From: JANTGF01 sp033791445
GTDB taxonomy: Bacteria > Bacteroidota > Bacteroidia > Bacteroidales > VadinHA17
Length of the DNA stretch: 64,000 nt
Direction of reading: 5' to 3'
Assembly (NCBI GenBank): GCA_033791445.1
Contig: JASJGS010000023.1
Span: 18,153 to 82,152 of the forward strand
The position numbers were made by a program, and so were the translations under genes. Each line of letters starts with the position of its first letter. Positions within the stretch are counted from its first letter, which is position 1. The notes below the pieces were generated by a model. It was not told where the DNA came from. It saw only the letters and a program-made list of their open reading frames with translations, and did no database searches. Below are positions 1 through 9,294 of this stretch, in pieces.

Positions 1-1006
1 AAAGATAGAGGGCAAAGATCCCAAAAAGAAGATAATCGCATTACGGGCAGATATGGATGCCCTTCCCATTAAAGAGAAGAATCAATTATTATTTAAATCA
101 AAGAATGATGGGGTTATGCATGCTTGTGGGCACGATGTACACATGACATGCGTTCTTGGTGCTGCTAGGGTACTTAGCCAACTTAGAGATCAATTTGATG
201 GCACCATTCTGATAATCTTTCAGCCTGGGGAAGAATTGCTTCCAGGTGGTGCCAGATTAATGCTTGAAGAAGGGGCCTTAGACAATCCTGAACCTGATGC
301 TGTCTTGGCCTTGCATGTTCAACCTGATATTCCAGCTGGTATTGTTGGATTTAGACCTGGGAAATATATGGCGTCTAATGATGAAATTTATTTAACTATT
401 AATGGTAAGGGCGGACATGCTGCTATGCCCCACAATATTGTAGACCCGGTTTTGATCGCCTCGCATGTTATTGTCTCATTACAACAAATTGTAAGCCGAA
501 ATACCGATATTTCTATTCCTACTGTACTTTCTTTTGGGAAAATAATTGGAGAAGGAGCAACAAATGTAATACCTGACCAGGTAAAACTGGAGGGAACCTT
601 TCGAACTACAGATGAGAGGTGGAGAAAAGAGGTACATAATAAAATAAATTCAATTGCCAGAGCTACTGCTGAAAGTATGGGTGGCAATTGTGAGGTGGAA
701 ATTAGAAATGGCTATCCTGCCCTCATCAATGATCCGGAATTAACAGTTGGCTTGATTACTCAGGCGGAAAGATTCATGGGCCAAAACCAGGTAATTAATT
801 TAGGAATCCGTATGACATCAGAGGATTTTGCTTTTTATAGTCAGAAATACCCTTCTTGTTTATTCCGACTTGGTGTTGGGTCTTCCGAAGACTTGCCACA
901 AACTTTTTTACATACTTCGGGTTTTGTGGCAGAAGAAAATTCAATTTTAACAGGTATTGGATTGTTATCGTGGTTGGCATTTAGTTTTTTGAGCCCTGAT
1001 AATTAG
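1..1006 (+). CDS. M20D-family amidohydrolase / N-acyl amino acid hydrolase, 5' end cut by window
   Basis: Zinc-dependent hydrolase of the M20D (hippurate/N-acyl-amino acid/auxin-conjugate amidohydrolase) family. The reading frame is open to the left edge, so the true start lies outside; 334 residues are visible against about 390 usually, so roughly 55 are missing. Visible motifs are the metal-site block ALRADMDALPI, HACGHDVH with its metal ligands, the catalytic glutamate in FQPGEE, GGHAAMPH in the dimerisation domain, and the C-terminal MTSEDFAFY and LHTSGF blocks. No signal peptide can be judged. The substrate cannot be told from sequence; an N-acyl amino acid is the usual type. It is followed by a promoter-like element and the ferredoxin gene on the same strand. 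Confidence 0.9.
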   Translation, partial: KIEGKDPKKKIIALRADMDALPIKEKNQLLFKSKNDGVMHACGHDVHMTCVLGAARVLSQLRDQFDGTILIIFQPGEELLPGGARLMLEEGALDNPEPDAVLALHVQPDIPAGIVGFRPGKYMASNDEIYLTINGKGGHAAMPHNIVDPVLIASHVIVSLQQIVSRNTDISIPTVLSFGKIIGEGATNVIPDQVKLEGTFRTTDERWRKEVHNKINSIARATAESMGGNCEVEIRNGYPALINDPELTVGLITQAERFMGQNQVINLGIRMTSEDFAFYSQKYPSCLFRLGVGSSEDLPQTFLHTSGFVAEENSILTGIGLLSWLAFSFLSPDN

Positions 1007-1074
1007 GTATTTATATAGTATTTTTAGTGAGTTATAAAAATTTTATTCTAAGTACTATTTTTATTAAATAATTG

Positions 1075-1082
1075 TATCTTTG
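1075..1082 (+). promoter_or_regulatory. Bacteroidota -7 element upstream of the ferredoxin gene
   Basis: TATCTTTG matches the phylum's TAnnTTTG -7 consensus and lies about 60 bases before the ferredoxin ATG. No convincing -33 TTTG is visible at normal spacing. Confidence 0.5.
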
Positions 1083-1143
1083 TTCTTTCTTTTTAAATGA
1101 GAAGAGTTAATTATCAGGTATATTAATTTAAATTTTTTGAAAA

Positions 1144-1311
1144 ATGGCTTATGTAATTAATGACGATTGTACAGCTTGTGGAACTTGTATAGACGAATGT
1201 CCGGTAGAAGCTATCTCTGAAGGTGACATCTATAAAATAGATGCTGATTTATGCACTGATTGTGGAGCTTGTGCAGACGTTTGTCCTGTTGAAGCAATCC
1301 ATCCTGAATAA
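1144..1311 (+). CDS. 2x[4Fe-4S] bacterial-type ferredoxin, 55 aa
   Basis: Small soluble electron carrier. It has two classic cluster motifs of the form CxxCxxCxxxCP: first at residues 9, 12, 15 and 19 (CTACGTCIDECP), second at 37, 40, 43 and 47 (CTDCGACADVCP). Together they ligate two [4Fe-4S] clusters with the usual pseudo-twofold symmetry. The 55-residue length is normal for clostridial-type ferredoxins. The protein is very acidic, as expected for docking to oxidoreductases such as pyruvate:ferredoxin oxidoreductase. It is a single-gene unit: its own -7 element is upstream and an intrinsic terminator follows 25 bases after the stop. It converges with gldB. Confidence 0.95.
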   Translation: MAYVINDDCTACGTCIDECPVEAISEGDIYKIDADLCTDCGACADVCPVEAIHPE

Positions 1312-1336
1312 GGATACTGTTTAGAAAATTTTTTGG

Positions 1337-1362
1337 AACCGCTTTTTAAGCGGTTTTTTTTT
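1337..1362 (+). terminator. Intrinsic terminator of the ferredoxin gene
   Basis: Seven-base-pair perfect stem AACCGCT/AGCGGTT with a 5-base loop, followed directly by a run of eight or more T on the plus strand. There is no T-tract on the minus strand, so it acts mainly for the ferredoxin transcript. Confidence 0.9.
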
Positions 1363-1372
1363 GATCCTTTTT

Positions 1373-2422
1373 CTACCTTGGATCATATTTTGAAAGCTGC
1401 AATATTTTCTGGTAATCTGCATCTTCCATTAACTCCTGCAAGGAAGTATTTCCGTTTTTTTCTAAATATTGTTTAATTATTTGGTATCCCAACCAATTAG
1501 CTGCTTTGCCCGGTGATTCTTTGGGGAAAAAGCTGGTAAAAGGTGCATCGCCAATTAGCTTTCTAATTGTGAAACGCTCTGTATTGTAAATTAACTGGTT
1601 CTCTACAAGATAAGTCCACATATCTCCTTCATTTGCCTTACACCATTCCAGTTGTTCATCAGTAAATCCAAAAATCATTGCCTCATTAGCTTCTGGTATC
1701 ATGGCATTAACAAAGTAATTTAATTTTCCTTCGAATAGAATGTTATTTATTACATTGTCAGCCACCTCAGTATTTCCATTCCCCTCAAAATTAAATTCAG
1801 TTGAAGCCCACGCATACATGCAATCGTAAGGGATTTTTTCCCTTATCATATTCCTGCTCTGGTAATTTGGAATTCCAAGCTGTGGGTAATACTTACAATC
1901 AGCACCAAGGTAACGATCCAGTCCAATGGCAAGAATTTGCTCATCAATTATTATTGAACTATTAAAACCTGAAATAAAAGTGTAGATTTTAGGTACATCT
2001 CTTTCTGGATAATAATATAGATAATGCATGAAATTGCTAGTAAGTTCATTTTCAATTGAGATAATATCAGGATATGATTCCAGAGTGGCCTGGAATACTT
2101 CGTTGTTTAATCGATCGGTAGCAAATGATTTTAGCATGTTTGGAAATGTAGAGTCACCCGGCTGACCAATATTTAGTACATATGCAAATAAGGAAAGAAA
2201 TTGACCATATTCTCTCTCCAAGCTCGGTATGTTTCCTGGAATACTTTCAGGCTTTAATTCAAACAGAGACTTTTCAAATCGCTGAATATTAATGGCTAGG
2301 TCAATATTAGAAGTAGGTACCTTTAGTTTGTTATTTTGGCATCCAGTGAATAACATTAATATAATAAAAAGAGGGAATACAATTTTGGGCATTACAGGCG
2401 TATTAATGAATCGAGAAAACAT
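1373..2422 (-). CDS. gldB: Gliding motility / type IX secretion lipoprotein GldB
   Basis: 349-residue lipoprotein resembling GldB, a protein required for gliding and type IX secretion in Flavobacterium. The N-terminus is a lipoprotein signal with lipobox FTGC and lipid cysteine 28; translation may begin at M1 or at M11 (MPKIVFP), both giving a usable signal. The mature part is alpha-helical looking with the family features FISGFNSSIII, an early FEKSLFEL segment and a C-terminal helix after PGKAANWLGYQII. The gene is divergent from nadE, an arrangement I recall from other Bacteroidota. Motility itself cannot be inferred, because GldB also occurs in non-gliding T9SS species. It converges on the ferredoxin terminator. 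Confidence 0.85.
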   Translation of the reverse strand: MFSRFINTPVMPKIVFPLFIILMLFTGCQNNKLKVPTSNIDLAINIQRFEKSLFELKPESIPGNIPSLEREYGQFLSLFAYVLNIGQPGDSTFPNMLKSFATDRLNNEVFQATLESYPDIISIENELTSNFMHYLYYYPERDVPKIYTFISGFNSSIIIDEQILAIGLDRYLGADCKYYPQLGIPNYQSRNMIREKIPYDCMYAWASTEFNFEGNGNTEVADNVINNILFEGKLNYFVNAMIPEANEAMIFGFTDEQLEWCKANEGDMWTYLVENQLIYNTERFTIRKLIGDAPFTSFFPKESPGKAANWLGYQIIKQYLEKNGNTSLQELMEDADYQKILQLSKYDPR

Positions 2423-2737
2423 AATTTTATGTAAAAATAATCAAGTTTGTCGTTTAGTAAGAGTTTTTTAATATTGAGTGTATAGCATTTCTCTTTTCTC
2501 TTGCGAAATTTAGTATTTTTGCCGCAAATTTTAGAATTTCAGGTGTCGATTTATTGATTTAGAAAGAAATAAGTATATCCAGCTCTTCAAAAAAAATATA
2601 CTAAGCAATTGGTCTTGGAAAGCTGGTTTTTAAAATAATCTGTCGTATATTTATCTAGAATGTTTTGTTTTATCTGATTTCTAAAGCTTCTGGTGGATCT
2701 CCAGGATTAAATAAATGACGAAATACAATTTTAAAAT
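2423..2737. other. Divergent gldB-nadE intergenic region
   Basis: 315 bases with no gene. It must hold the start signals of both gldB (minus) and nadE (plus). One TATTTTTG at 2514-2521 fits the -7 consensus on the plus strand, but has no TTG at the right distance and would leave a leader of more than 200 bases before nadE. I see no terminator or repeat. Confidence 0.4.
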
Positions 2738-4402
2738 ATGAAAATAGGAATAGCTCAAATAAATTTCATTATTGGAAATTTTGAAGAAAATTCTAAAAAA
2801 ATAATAAGTGCTATAGAAATAGCAAAAGAACAGGAGGTTGACCTTATATTATTTTCAGAATTATCTGTTTCTGGTTATCCACCATTAGATCTTTTGGAGA
2901 GAGAAGAGTTCATAGCTAAAAGTCATGAAACTATCGTCAATATTGCAAAGCATTGTGACTCTATAGCTGCTGTTGTAGGTGGTGCAGTGAAAAATCCAAG
3001 TACTGAAGGCAAAAATCTGTTCAATGCGGGGTTCTTCCTGTATGAAGGGAAAATTCAGCATGTAATTCACAAAAGCTTGCTGCCAACTTATGATATCTTT
3101 GATGAATACAGGTATTTTGAACCCAATAAAGAGTTTGAAATTATAAGCTTTAAAGGGAAAAATCTTGCCCTGACCATTTGTGAAGATCTTTGGGATCAGC
3201 AAGAGTTTGAGTCGGATTTTGGGAAAACACAACTGTATACAATTTCCCCGATGGAGGAGCTTACAAAACTAAACCCTGATGTAATACTTAATATTGCTGC
3301 TTCTCCATATTCATACCTGCGTGAAACAGTAAAAAAGCAAATATTCATTGGAAAGGCAATGAAATATAAATTACCTGTTTTTTATGTGAACCAGATAGGT
3401 GGCCAGGCAGAACTTATTTTTGAAGGTGGTTCTATGGTAATAAATTCTGAAGGGAAGGTATTTGATGAACTGTCACTTTTTGAGGAAGAAATAAGGTTCT
3501 ATGATCTTGATGACGTTCTTCATAAGGAACCCTTGGGTGAGGATAAGGTAGAACCAATGATAATTGAGAATATTCATAATGCCTTGAAATTGGGGATTAG
3601 AGATTTCTTTAGAAAATTAAATTTTTCAAAAGCAACGCTTGGACTTTCAGGAGGAATTGATTCTGCAGTAAGTCTAGTACTTGCTGTAAGAGCACTTGGG
3701 GCAAAGAATATTAAGGTTTTACTTCTACCCTCAAAATATTCCACCGATCACTCCATCTCTGATTCAGAAGAGTTGGCCAGGAATCTGGGTGTTGAATATG
3801 AAATAGTTCGAATAAACGATATTGTTGATAGTTTTAATTCGGCCCTGGATTCAATTTTTAAAAATTTGCCTGATGATGTAACCGAAGAAAATATTCAAGC
3901 CAGAGTTCGAGCTGTACTTTTGATGGCTTTATCAAATAAGCTGGGCTATATTTTATTAAATACGTCCAACAAAAGTGAGGCTGCAGTAGGGTATGGGACA
4001 CTTTATGGTGACATGGCTGGCGGATTGTCTGTCCTTGGGGATGTCTATAAAACGGATGTTTATAACCTGGCAAAATATATCAACCAGGATAAGAATATCA
4101 TACCTTGCAATATAATTAACAAAGCACCTTCAGCAGAGCTGAAACCTGATCAGAAAGATTCTGATTCGCTTCCAGATTACTCGGTTCTAGACCAGATTCT
4201 ATACAGATACCTCGAGTTACAAAGATCTAAGATAACTATTATTCAAGATGGTTTTGATGCAGATTTAGTTGAAAGAATCATCCAACTTATAAATGAAAGT
4301 GAATATAAGCGTTACCAGGCACCACCCATATTGCGAATTTCTTCCAAATCTTTTGGATTAGGAAGGCGAATGCCGCTGGTAGCTAATTATCAATTCTTGT
4401 AA
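2738..4402 (+). CDS. nadE: NAD+ synthase, glutamine-hydrolysing
   Basis: Last step of NAD biosynthesis: ATP-dependent amidation of nicotinate adenine dinucleotide using glutamine nitrogen. Two domains are present. Residues 1-270 are a nitrilase-fold glutaminase with the Glu-Lys-Cys triad at E41 (FSELSVSGYPP), K112 (HKSLLPTYD) and C148 (TICEDLW). Residues 280-554 are the synthetase with the ATP pyrophosphatase P-loop SGGIDS at 304-309 and a typical C-terminal end (YQAPPILRISSKSFGLGRRMP). The 554-residue length is that of the two-domain bacterial enzyme, shorter than the roughly 680-residue mycobacterial form. Cytoplasmic. It follows the divergent gldB promoter region. Confidence 0.97.
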   Translation: MKIGIAQINFIIGNFEENSKKIISAIEIAKEQEVDLILFSELSVSGYPPLDLLEREEFIAKSHETIVNIAKHCDSIAAVVGGAVKNPSTEGKNLFNAGFFLYEGKIQHVIHKSLLPTYDIFDEYRYFEPNKEFEIISFKGKNLALTICEDLWDQQEFESDFGKTQLYTISPMEELTKLNPDVILNIAASPYSYLRETVKKQIFIGKAMKYKLPVFYVNQIGGQAELIFEGGSMVINSEGKVFDELSLFEEEIRFYDLDDVLHKEPLGEDKVEPMIIENIHNALKLGIRDFFRKLNFSKATLGLSGGIDSAVSLVLAVRALGAKNIKVLLLPSKYSTDHSISDSEELARNLGVEYEIVRINDIVDSFNSALDSIFKNLPDDVTEENIQARVRAVLLMALSNKLGYILLNTSNKSEAAVGYGTLYGDMAGGLSVLGDVYKTDVYNLAKYINQDKNIIPCNIINKAPSAELKPDQKDSDSLPDYSVLDQILYRYLELQRSKITIIQDGFDADLVERIIQLINESEYKRYQAPPILRISSKSFGLGRRMPLVANYQFL

Positions 4403-4481
4403 TTTCTGTAAAGTATATTGACCATATTATTGGATTTGATGATATAGTCCCCCATTTAAATTTTTTGTATATAGTTTTTTT

Positions 4482-4489
4482 TATATTTG
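4482..4489 (+). promoter_or_regulatory. -7 element upstream of the Crp/Fnr regulator
   Basis: TATATTTG fits TAnnTTTG, about 30 bases before the regulator's ATG. A TTTG at 4464-4467 lies upstream but at a short 14-base spacing. Confidence 0.45.
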
Positions 4490-4518
4490 TATGTTTTCTA
4501 ACATATTCATGAATTCGT

Positions 4519-5220
4519 ATGCAGGAAAGTGACTTTGAGTGTACAAATTGTATAAATGATCCCAATTCAATCTTCAACATTCTTCCGAAAAATGAACAGG
4601 ATGACCTGGTAGTAGGGCACACTTGTATTTTCTATAAGAAGGGAGATTATATTTATCATGAAAGGGATAAGCCTAATGGTTTACTTTACCTTACAAAAGG
4701 TAAGGTGAAAATATTTAAAGAAGGTGTAGGTGGCCGTGATCAAATTGTAAGGTTGGCACGACCTTTAGGCTTTATTGGTTACCGTGCTCTTTTTGCGGAT
4801 GAAAATTATTCCGCCTCAGCAGTAGCACTGGAAGATTGTGATATTTGCGTAATTGAGAGAGGTGCCTTATTTAAAGCACTACAGAATAATTCTGAACTCT
4901 CCCTTCGAATGATGCGGAATATGGCCACAGAGTTAGGAATTTCCAATTCACGCACAGTTACCCTTACACAAAAACATATTCGTGGACGACTGGCAGAATC
5001 GTTAATATTTCTTGTTGATACATACGGCTTTGAGGACGATGGACAAACAATTAAAGTGTATTTATCTAGGGAGGATATAGCGAACCTTTCAAATATGACT
5101 ACTTCGAATGCCATTCGGACACTCTCCATTTTTGCCAATGAAAAAGTGATTTCATTGGAAGGTCGTAAAATCAAGGTTATTGACCTGGCTCAATTGAAGA
5201 GAATTAGTGAATTAGGGTAA
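4519..5220 (+). CDS. Crp/Fnr-family transcriptional regulator with CxxC motifs
   Basis: 233-residue regulator. Residues about 20-125 form a cyclic-nucleotide-binding-like beta-roll (GDYIYHERDKPNGLLYLTKGKVKIF), then a long dimerisation helix and a C-terminal winged helix-turn-helix at about 180-225 (LSREDIANLSNMTTSNAIRTL). The canonical Crp cAMP-contact residues are not clear, so an effector other than cAMP is likely. Cysteines are notable: C8 and C11 as a CxxC at the extreme N-terminus, C36, and a second CxxC at C107 and C110 in the beta-roll. That could be a redox, metal or iron-sulfur site, but this is inference. Only six bases separate its stop from the acyltransferase start, so the two are probably one operon. 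Confidence 0.88.
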   Translation: MQESDFECTNCINDPNSIFNILPKNEQDDLVVGHTCIFYKKGDYIYHERDKPNGLLYLTKGKVKIFKEGVGGRDQIVRLARPLGFIGYRALFADENYSASAVALEDCDICVIERGALFKALQNNSELSLRMMRNMATELGISNSRTVTLTQKHIRGRLAESLIFLVDTYGFEDDGQTIKVYLSREDIANLSNMTTSNAIRTLSIFANEKVISLEGRKIKVIDLAQLKRISELG

Positions 5221-5226
5221 TTCCAG

Positions 5227-6102
5227 ATGATCACTTTTATCTCCTGCTTGCTTTATGGTTTTCTTTGGTTAATTTCTTGGTTTCCCTTAAGGATTCTATA
5301 TCTATTTTCTGATGTTCTGTACTTTTTCATCTATTTCCTGTTTCCTTATAGAAAAAAGCTTGTTTTTGAAAATTTGAGGAAGGCATTTCCTGAGAAAGAT
5401 TCAACTGAAATTAATTCCATTGCAAAGAGATTTTATAGACATTTTACTGATTCAGTAATGGAGTCATTTTATATGATTCACATGAGTTTGAAAGAAAATT
5501 CGGCCAGATATAAGTTCGAGAATTTGTCATTACTGGAGGATATTTATAATCAGGGGAAGAGCGTTATACTTTTAATGCCTCACTACGGAAACTGGGAATG
5601 GTTGGCTGGTTTGGAACCCAAGACTTCCTTTCACTTTTTAGCTATTTACAAGCCACTGACAAATAAGTGCTTTGATAAATTGTTTATTCGTATTCGGGAG
5701 AAATTTGGTGGTGAAACAGTGGCTATGAGTAAAATCCTGCGAAAGATCGTTATTGCGGAAAAAGAACATGACCTCACTATTTCCTTTTTTCTATATGATC
5801 AAAGACCCCTTTCAAATGAACTAAATTATTGGGTACCTTTTTTAAATCAAAATACACCAGTCCTTTTGGGGGCTGAAAAAATTGCTAAAAAATTCAATCA
5901 GCCTGTTGTTTTTCTTAAAACGAAAAGAGTTAAAAGGGGCTATTATGAAAATGAATTTATTGAAGTTTTTAGTGATCCTGCATCATCTGATGAGCATGAA
6001 ATTACCAAAAAGTACTATGCTTTTTTGGAAGATATGATTAAGGAATCTCCGGAATACTGGTTGTGGTCACATGACCGTTGGAAGTATACGTCTCTGGTAT
6101 AA
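5227..6102 (+). CDS. Lysophospholipid / lipid A-type acyltransferase (LpxL/HtrB superfamily)
   Basis: 291-residue membrane-bound acyltransferase that transfers a secondary acyl chain to a lipid A precursor or a related lipid. The N-terminal 40 residues are strongly hydrophobic and anchor it to the inner membrane. The catalytic HX4E motif is H119-E124 within PHYGNWEWLAG. Further family blocks are YKPLTNKCFDKLFIRIREKFG and FFLYDQRP; the C-terminal YWLWSHDRWK corresponds to the WxHxRW block of the family. Length is typical of Bacteroidota members (about 290). It follows the Crp/Fnr gene by six bases and converges on murF-alr. Confidence 0.9.
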   Translation: MITFISCLLYGFLWLISWFPLRILYLFSDVLYFFIYFLFPYRKKLVFENLRKAFPEKDSTEINSIAKRFYRHFTDSVMESFYMIHMSLKENSARYKFENLSLLEDIYNQGKSVILLMPHYGNWEWLAGLEPKTSFHFLAIYKPLTNKCFDKLFIRIREKFGGETVAMSKILRKIVIAEKEHDLTISFFLYDQRPLSNELNYWVPFLNQNTPVLLGAEKIAKKFNQPVVFLKTKRVKRGYYENEFIEVFSDPASSDEHEITKKYYAFLEDMIKESPEYWLWSHDRWKYTSLV

Positions 6103-6147
6103 TCACTCCTGACAGGTTTGAATGGAATTTGCCAGGTCAAACCACAC

Positions 6148-8607
6148 TTAATCTTGAATGTAAATTCTTTTTACCCTGCTTGAAACATTGGTCAGAATTT
6201 CATATGGAATCGTATCCAGGGTCTCAGCCATTTCAATAACCGTGGCATCTTTACCAAAGATTTCGACAGTATCTCCTTCATTTGCCTGGATGGCCGAAAT
6301 GTCAACCATACACATATCCATACAAATGTCCCCAATGATGGGTGCAAGAATCTCATTTATATAAAATGACCAATTTCCATTTCCCAATTTCCGATTCAGG
6401 CCATCAGCATAACCAACAGGAATTATGGCAATTTTCATTCCAGTTAAGGCAATGGCCTTTCTTCCATAACCTATTGATTCTCCTGGTTTAATATCTCGAA
6501 CCTGCGAGATAATACTTTTAAATGTGCTGGTGGTAGATAAGGAACTGTTTGGGGTAGATGAAATCCCGTGAAGCCCTATCCCAAGCCTGACCATATTAAA
6601 TTGAGCTTCAGGGAATCTCTCAATTCCGGCTGAATTTAGGATGTGAAATTTAATTTTATATGGAAATGCTTTTTTGAACTTATTCTGAATTTCTGTAAAT
6701 AACTTTATTTGTTTAGTAGTGAACTCATCCAGGTCAGGGTTTTCACTGCCAACCAGATGCGAGAATACACTTTTTATTTCAATTTCCTTTATATTTTTCA
6801 ATTCATCCAGAAGATGGTCTATTTCTGATGCTTCAAAACCCAATCGGTTCATCCCCGTATCAATCTTAATATGTATAGGATAAGGACCTGTGCCTGTTTT
6901 TTTAATGTGATTTCGAAAAGAGTTTAGTATTTTCTCGTTATAAATCTCTGGTTCAAGTGAATACCTGGTGATATTGTGTAAGTTATTAAAGTCAGCATTC
7001 ATTACCATTATCGGTAGACTAACACCTTTTTCTCGAAGCGCAACTCCTTCATCTGTAAAAGCAACAGCGAGATAATCAACCCGATGAAATTGCAGGAGAT
7101 TGGCAATCTCAAAAGAACCGGAACCATATGAAAATGCTTTTACCATGACCATAATACTGGTTTCGGGCTTTAATTTATTTCTGAAATAATTTAAATTGTT
7201 TTGCAGGCTACCAAGATTAACTTCTAAAACTGTTTCATGAGCCTGGAACTCGAGTTGACTTGATATTCTTTCAAATTCAAAATCCCGGGCCCCCTTTAAT
7301 AATATAATTTCCTTATTAAATTGATTTCGTGAAAAGTACTTTAAAAACTCCTCGGTGGACTTAAAGAATTTCTTATTTCCATGAAACTTATCTGCGTGCG
7401 CATAGAGAGCTTCACCAATTCCTATAAACTGGTTGATTCCTCTATTCATGACCATATCAGCTAGCTTTGAGTAGAGATCGCTCTCTGATAAACCACTTTG
7501 AAATATATCTGAAAGTATTAAAGTCTTTTTTTCGAGTTGTTGCTGTTGCAAATAATCCAGGGCAATTACCAGTGAGGCAAGATCAGAGTTATAAGTGTCA
7601 TTAATAATGGTGCATTCATTGATTCCTTTTTTAAGTTCAAGACGCATTGCAACCGGCTCTAACTCTTCCATACCCACAACAATCTGCTCAGAAGGGCAAT
7701 CTAAGACCTTTAATGCAAGGAGTGTGTGTACTGCATTTTCAATGGAAGCCTGATCCGTGAATGGAATCTCAAGTTCCTCTGTTTCCCCCCTATAACTGGC
7801 TACGATACGGGTCGAGTTTTTTTTCTTAGTTATTTCACTAAGAGTTAGATCAGCAATTTCATTTTGGGACCAGGAGAGTATTTCTTTTTTCTTTCCATTA
7901 TATCTTTTTCGTATTGCTTTATCAATTAAAATATGATCCCTGCAATAAATCAATGTTGATGCATGTTCAAAAAGATCCAGTTTTTCTTCGATTTTTTGTT
8001 TAAAGTCAGTGAAATTTTCCTGATGAGCCTCCCCGATATTGGTAATAATACCAATCTCAGGTTTAATCATTTTTTCAAGCTTTTTCATTTCTCCAGGCAT
8101 AGATATCCCTGCTTCAATTATTGCCAGGTCAAATTCACTATCAAGGAGCCAGAGTGATAATGGAACTCCTACCTGGGAATTATAACTTTTTGGGCTTCGA
8201 ATTACTCTTTTGCTTGAAGAAAGAATTTGAGATAACCACTCTTTTACAATTGTTTTGCCATTACTTCCCGTAATTCCAATAAGAGGTCTTTCGAAAGTAC
8301 TTCTGCAATAGACAGCCAGAGATTGCAAGGCAATCAGAGTATTTTCAACAAGGATAAAACTAGACTTTTCAAATACAGTTATATCATCTGGAAGACTACT
8401 AATTACATAGCATCGAACTCCCTTTGTATAGAGTTGATTTAAATAATTGTGTCCGTTGTTGTGGGGCCCTTTTAGGGCGAAAAATGCTGTTTTACCTGGA
8501 GTACAATACGCCCGACTATCAATAAGGATCTGATTTATAGTGCCTTCATCTGATCCTATTAATTCTCCATCGGTAAGCTCTTTTATTTTCTTTATTGAAA
8601 GTTCCAA
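6148..8607 (-). CDS. murF-alr: Bifunctional MurF ligase / alanine racemase
   Basis: Fusion of two peptidoglycan precursor enzymes, known in Bacteroidota. Residues 1-450 are MurF, which adds D-Ala-D-Ala to the UDP-MurNAc-tripeptide; its ATP-binding loop GITGSNGKT is at 111-119, followed by ENAVHTLLAL and the C-terminal DTYNSDLASL block. Residues 455-819 are a PLP-dependent alanine racemase with the PLP lysine K490 (MVKAFSYGSGS) and the second catalytic base Y714 (SIGYGRKA). Joining the D-alanine maker to the D-alanyl-D-alanine user places both at the same step of wall synthesis. Length 819 is as expected for the fusion. The tdk gene lies 48 bases upstream on the same strand. Confidence 0.96.
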   Translation of the reverse strand: MELSIKKIKELTDGELIGSDEGTINQILIDSRAYCTPGKTAFFALKGPHNNGHNYLNQLYTKGVRCYVISSLPDDITVFEKSSFILVENTLIALQSLAVYCRSTFERPLIGITGSNGKTIVKEWLSQILSSSKRVIRSPKSYNSQVGVPLSLWLLDSEFDLAIIEAGISMPGEMKKLEKMIKPEIGIITNIGEAHQENFTDFKQKIEEKLDLFEHASTLIYCRDHILIDKAIRKRYNGKKKEILSWSQNEIADLTLSEITKKKNSTRIVASYRGETEELEIPFTDQASIENAVHTLLALKVLDCPSEQIVVGMEELEPVAMRLELKKGINECTIINDTYNSDLASLVIALDYLQQQQLEKKTLILSDIFQSGLSESDLYSKLADMVMNRGINQFIGIGEALYAHADKFHGNKKFFKSTEEFLKYFSRNQFNKEIILLKGARDFEFERISSQLEFQAHETVLEVNLGSLQNNLNYFRNKLKPETSIMVMVKAFSYGSGSFEIANLLQFHRVDYLAVAFTDEGVALREKGVSLPIMVMNADFNNLHNITRYSLEPEIYNEKILNSFRNHIKKTGTGPYPIHIKIDTGMNRLGFEASEIDHLLDELKNIKEIEIKSVFSHLVGSENPDLDEFTTKQIKLFTEIQNKFKKAFPYKIKFHILNSAGIERFPEAQFNMVRLGIGLHGISSTPNSSLSTTSTFKSIISQVRDIKPGESIGYGRKAIALTGMKIAIIPVGYADGLNRKLGNGNWSFYINEILAPIIGDICMDMCMVDISAIQANEGDTVEIFGKDATVIEMAETLDTIPYEILTNVSSRVKRIYIQD

Positions 8608-8655
8608 AATAGTAGACTTTGAAATTGAGTGTTTTGGAAAAACCTGAATTGTCTT

Positions 8656-9228
8656 TTAATTGTCACTATTAAAACAGTCTCTGCAAAGAGGTTCATAAGA
8701 ATCTTTTTCTCCAAGTAATACCCTCCCTTGATCTTGTGTCTTACGATAGGAGTATGATGCCAGACTACCGCATCGCATACAAATAGCATGCACTTTGGTA
8801 ATGTGTTCAGCGATGGCCATCAGTTCAGGCATAGGGCCAAATGGAACTCCCAGATAATCCATGTCAAGACCAGCCACGATAACCCTTATTCCCCTGTTAG
8901 CTAAGTTGTTGCAGACGTCAACCAGCCCAGTGTCAAAAAACTGAGCCTCATCAATTCCAACCACATCTACATCATATACCATAAGTAAAATATTGGCGGC
9001 AGTATCTACGGGAGTTGAAAGGATCGATCGTTCATCATGAGAAACAACCTCAGTGTCAGAATAACGAGTTTCAATTTTTGGTTTGAAAATCTCAACTTTT
9101 TGATTAGCAAGTTTGACACGTTTCAACCTGCGAATCAATTCTTCAGTTTTACCTGAAAACATTGATCCAGCTATAACTTCAATAGATCCTCTTTTTTTAC
9201 TCCCACCAAGTGACCTTTCCAGAAACAT
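8656..9228 (-). CDS. tdk: Thymidine kinase (type II)
   Basis: Phosphorylates thymidine with ATP for the salvage pathway; cytoplasmic. The P-loop GSMFSGKT is at 21-28, the catalytic glutamate E94 sits in GIDEAQFF, and the C-terminal zinc-binding lasso has cysteines 150, 153, 182 and 185 (CMRC and CRDC). The 190-residue length is normal for the type II family. The start ATG is just downstream of the divergent promoter region shared with the acidic protein gene. It probably cotranscribes with murF-alr. Confidence 0.96.
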   Translation of the reverse strand: MFLERSLGGSKKRGSIEVIAGSMFSGKTEELIRRLKRVKLANQKVEIFKPKIETRYSDTEVVSHDERSILSTPVDTAANILLMVYDVDVVGIDEAQFFDTGLVDVCNNLANRGIRVIVAGLDMDYLGVPFGPMPELMAIAEHITKVHAICMRCGSLASYSYRKTQDQGRVLLGEKDSYEPLCRDCFNSDN

Positions 9229-9263
9229 TTGATAATTTTTCTTACTTTTTATCGTTAACTTTG
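9228..9263 (+). promoter_or_regulatory. Candidate promoter for the acidic protein-rsmI operon
   Basis: TTTG at 9228-9231 and TAACTTTG at 9256-9263 fit the Bacteroidota -33 and -7 elements, with a slightly long 24-base spacer. The -33 element overlaps the start codon of the divergent tdk. Confidence 0.45.
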
Positions 9264-9294
9264 TGTAATAATAGACCTTAAATATTCTGTTACA

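Noticed and set aside
6115..6143. Inverted repeat GGTTTGA/TCAAACC between the acyltransferase and murF-alr
   Set aside because: Seven-base stem but a 15-base loop and no T-tract on either strand, so I do not call a terminator.
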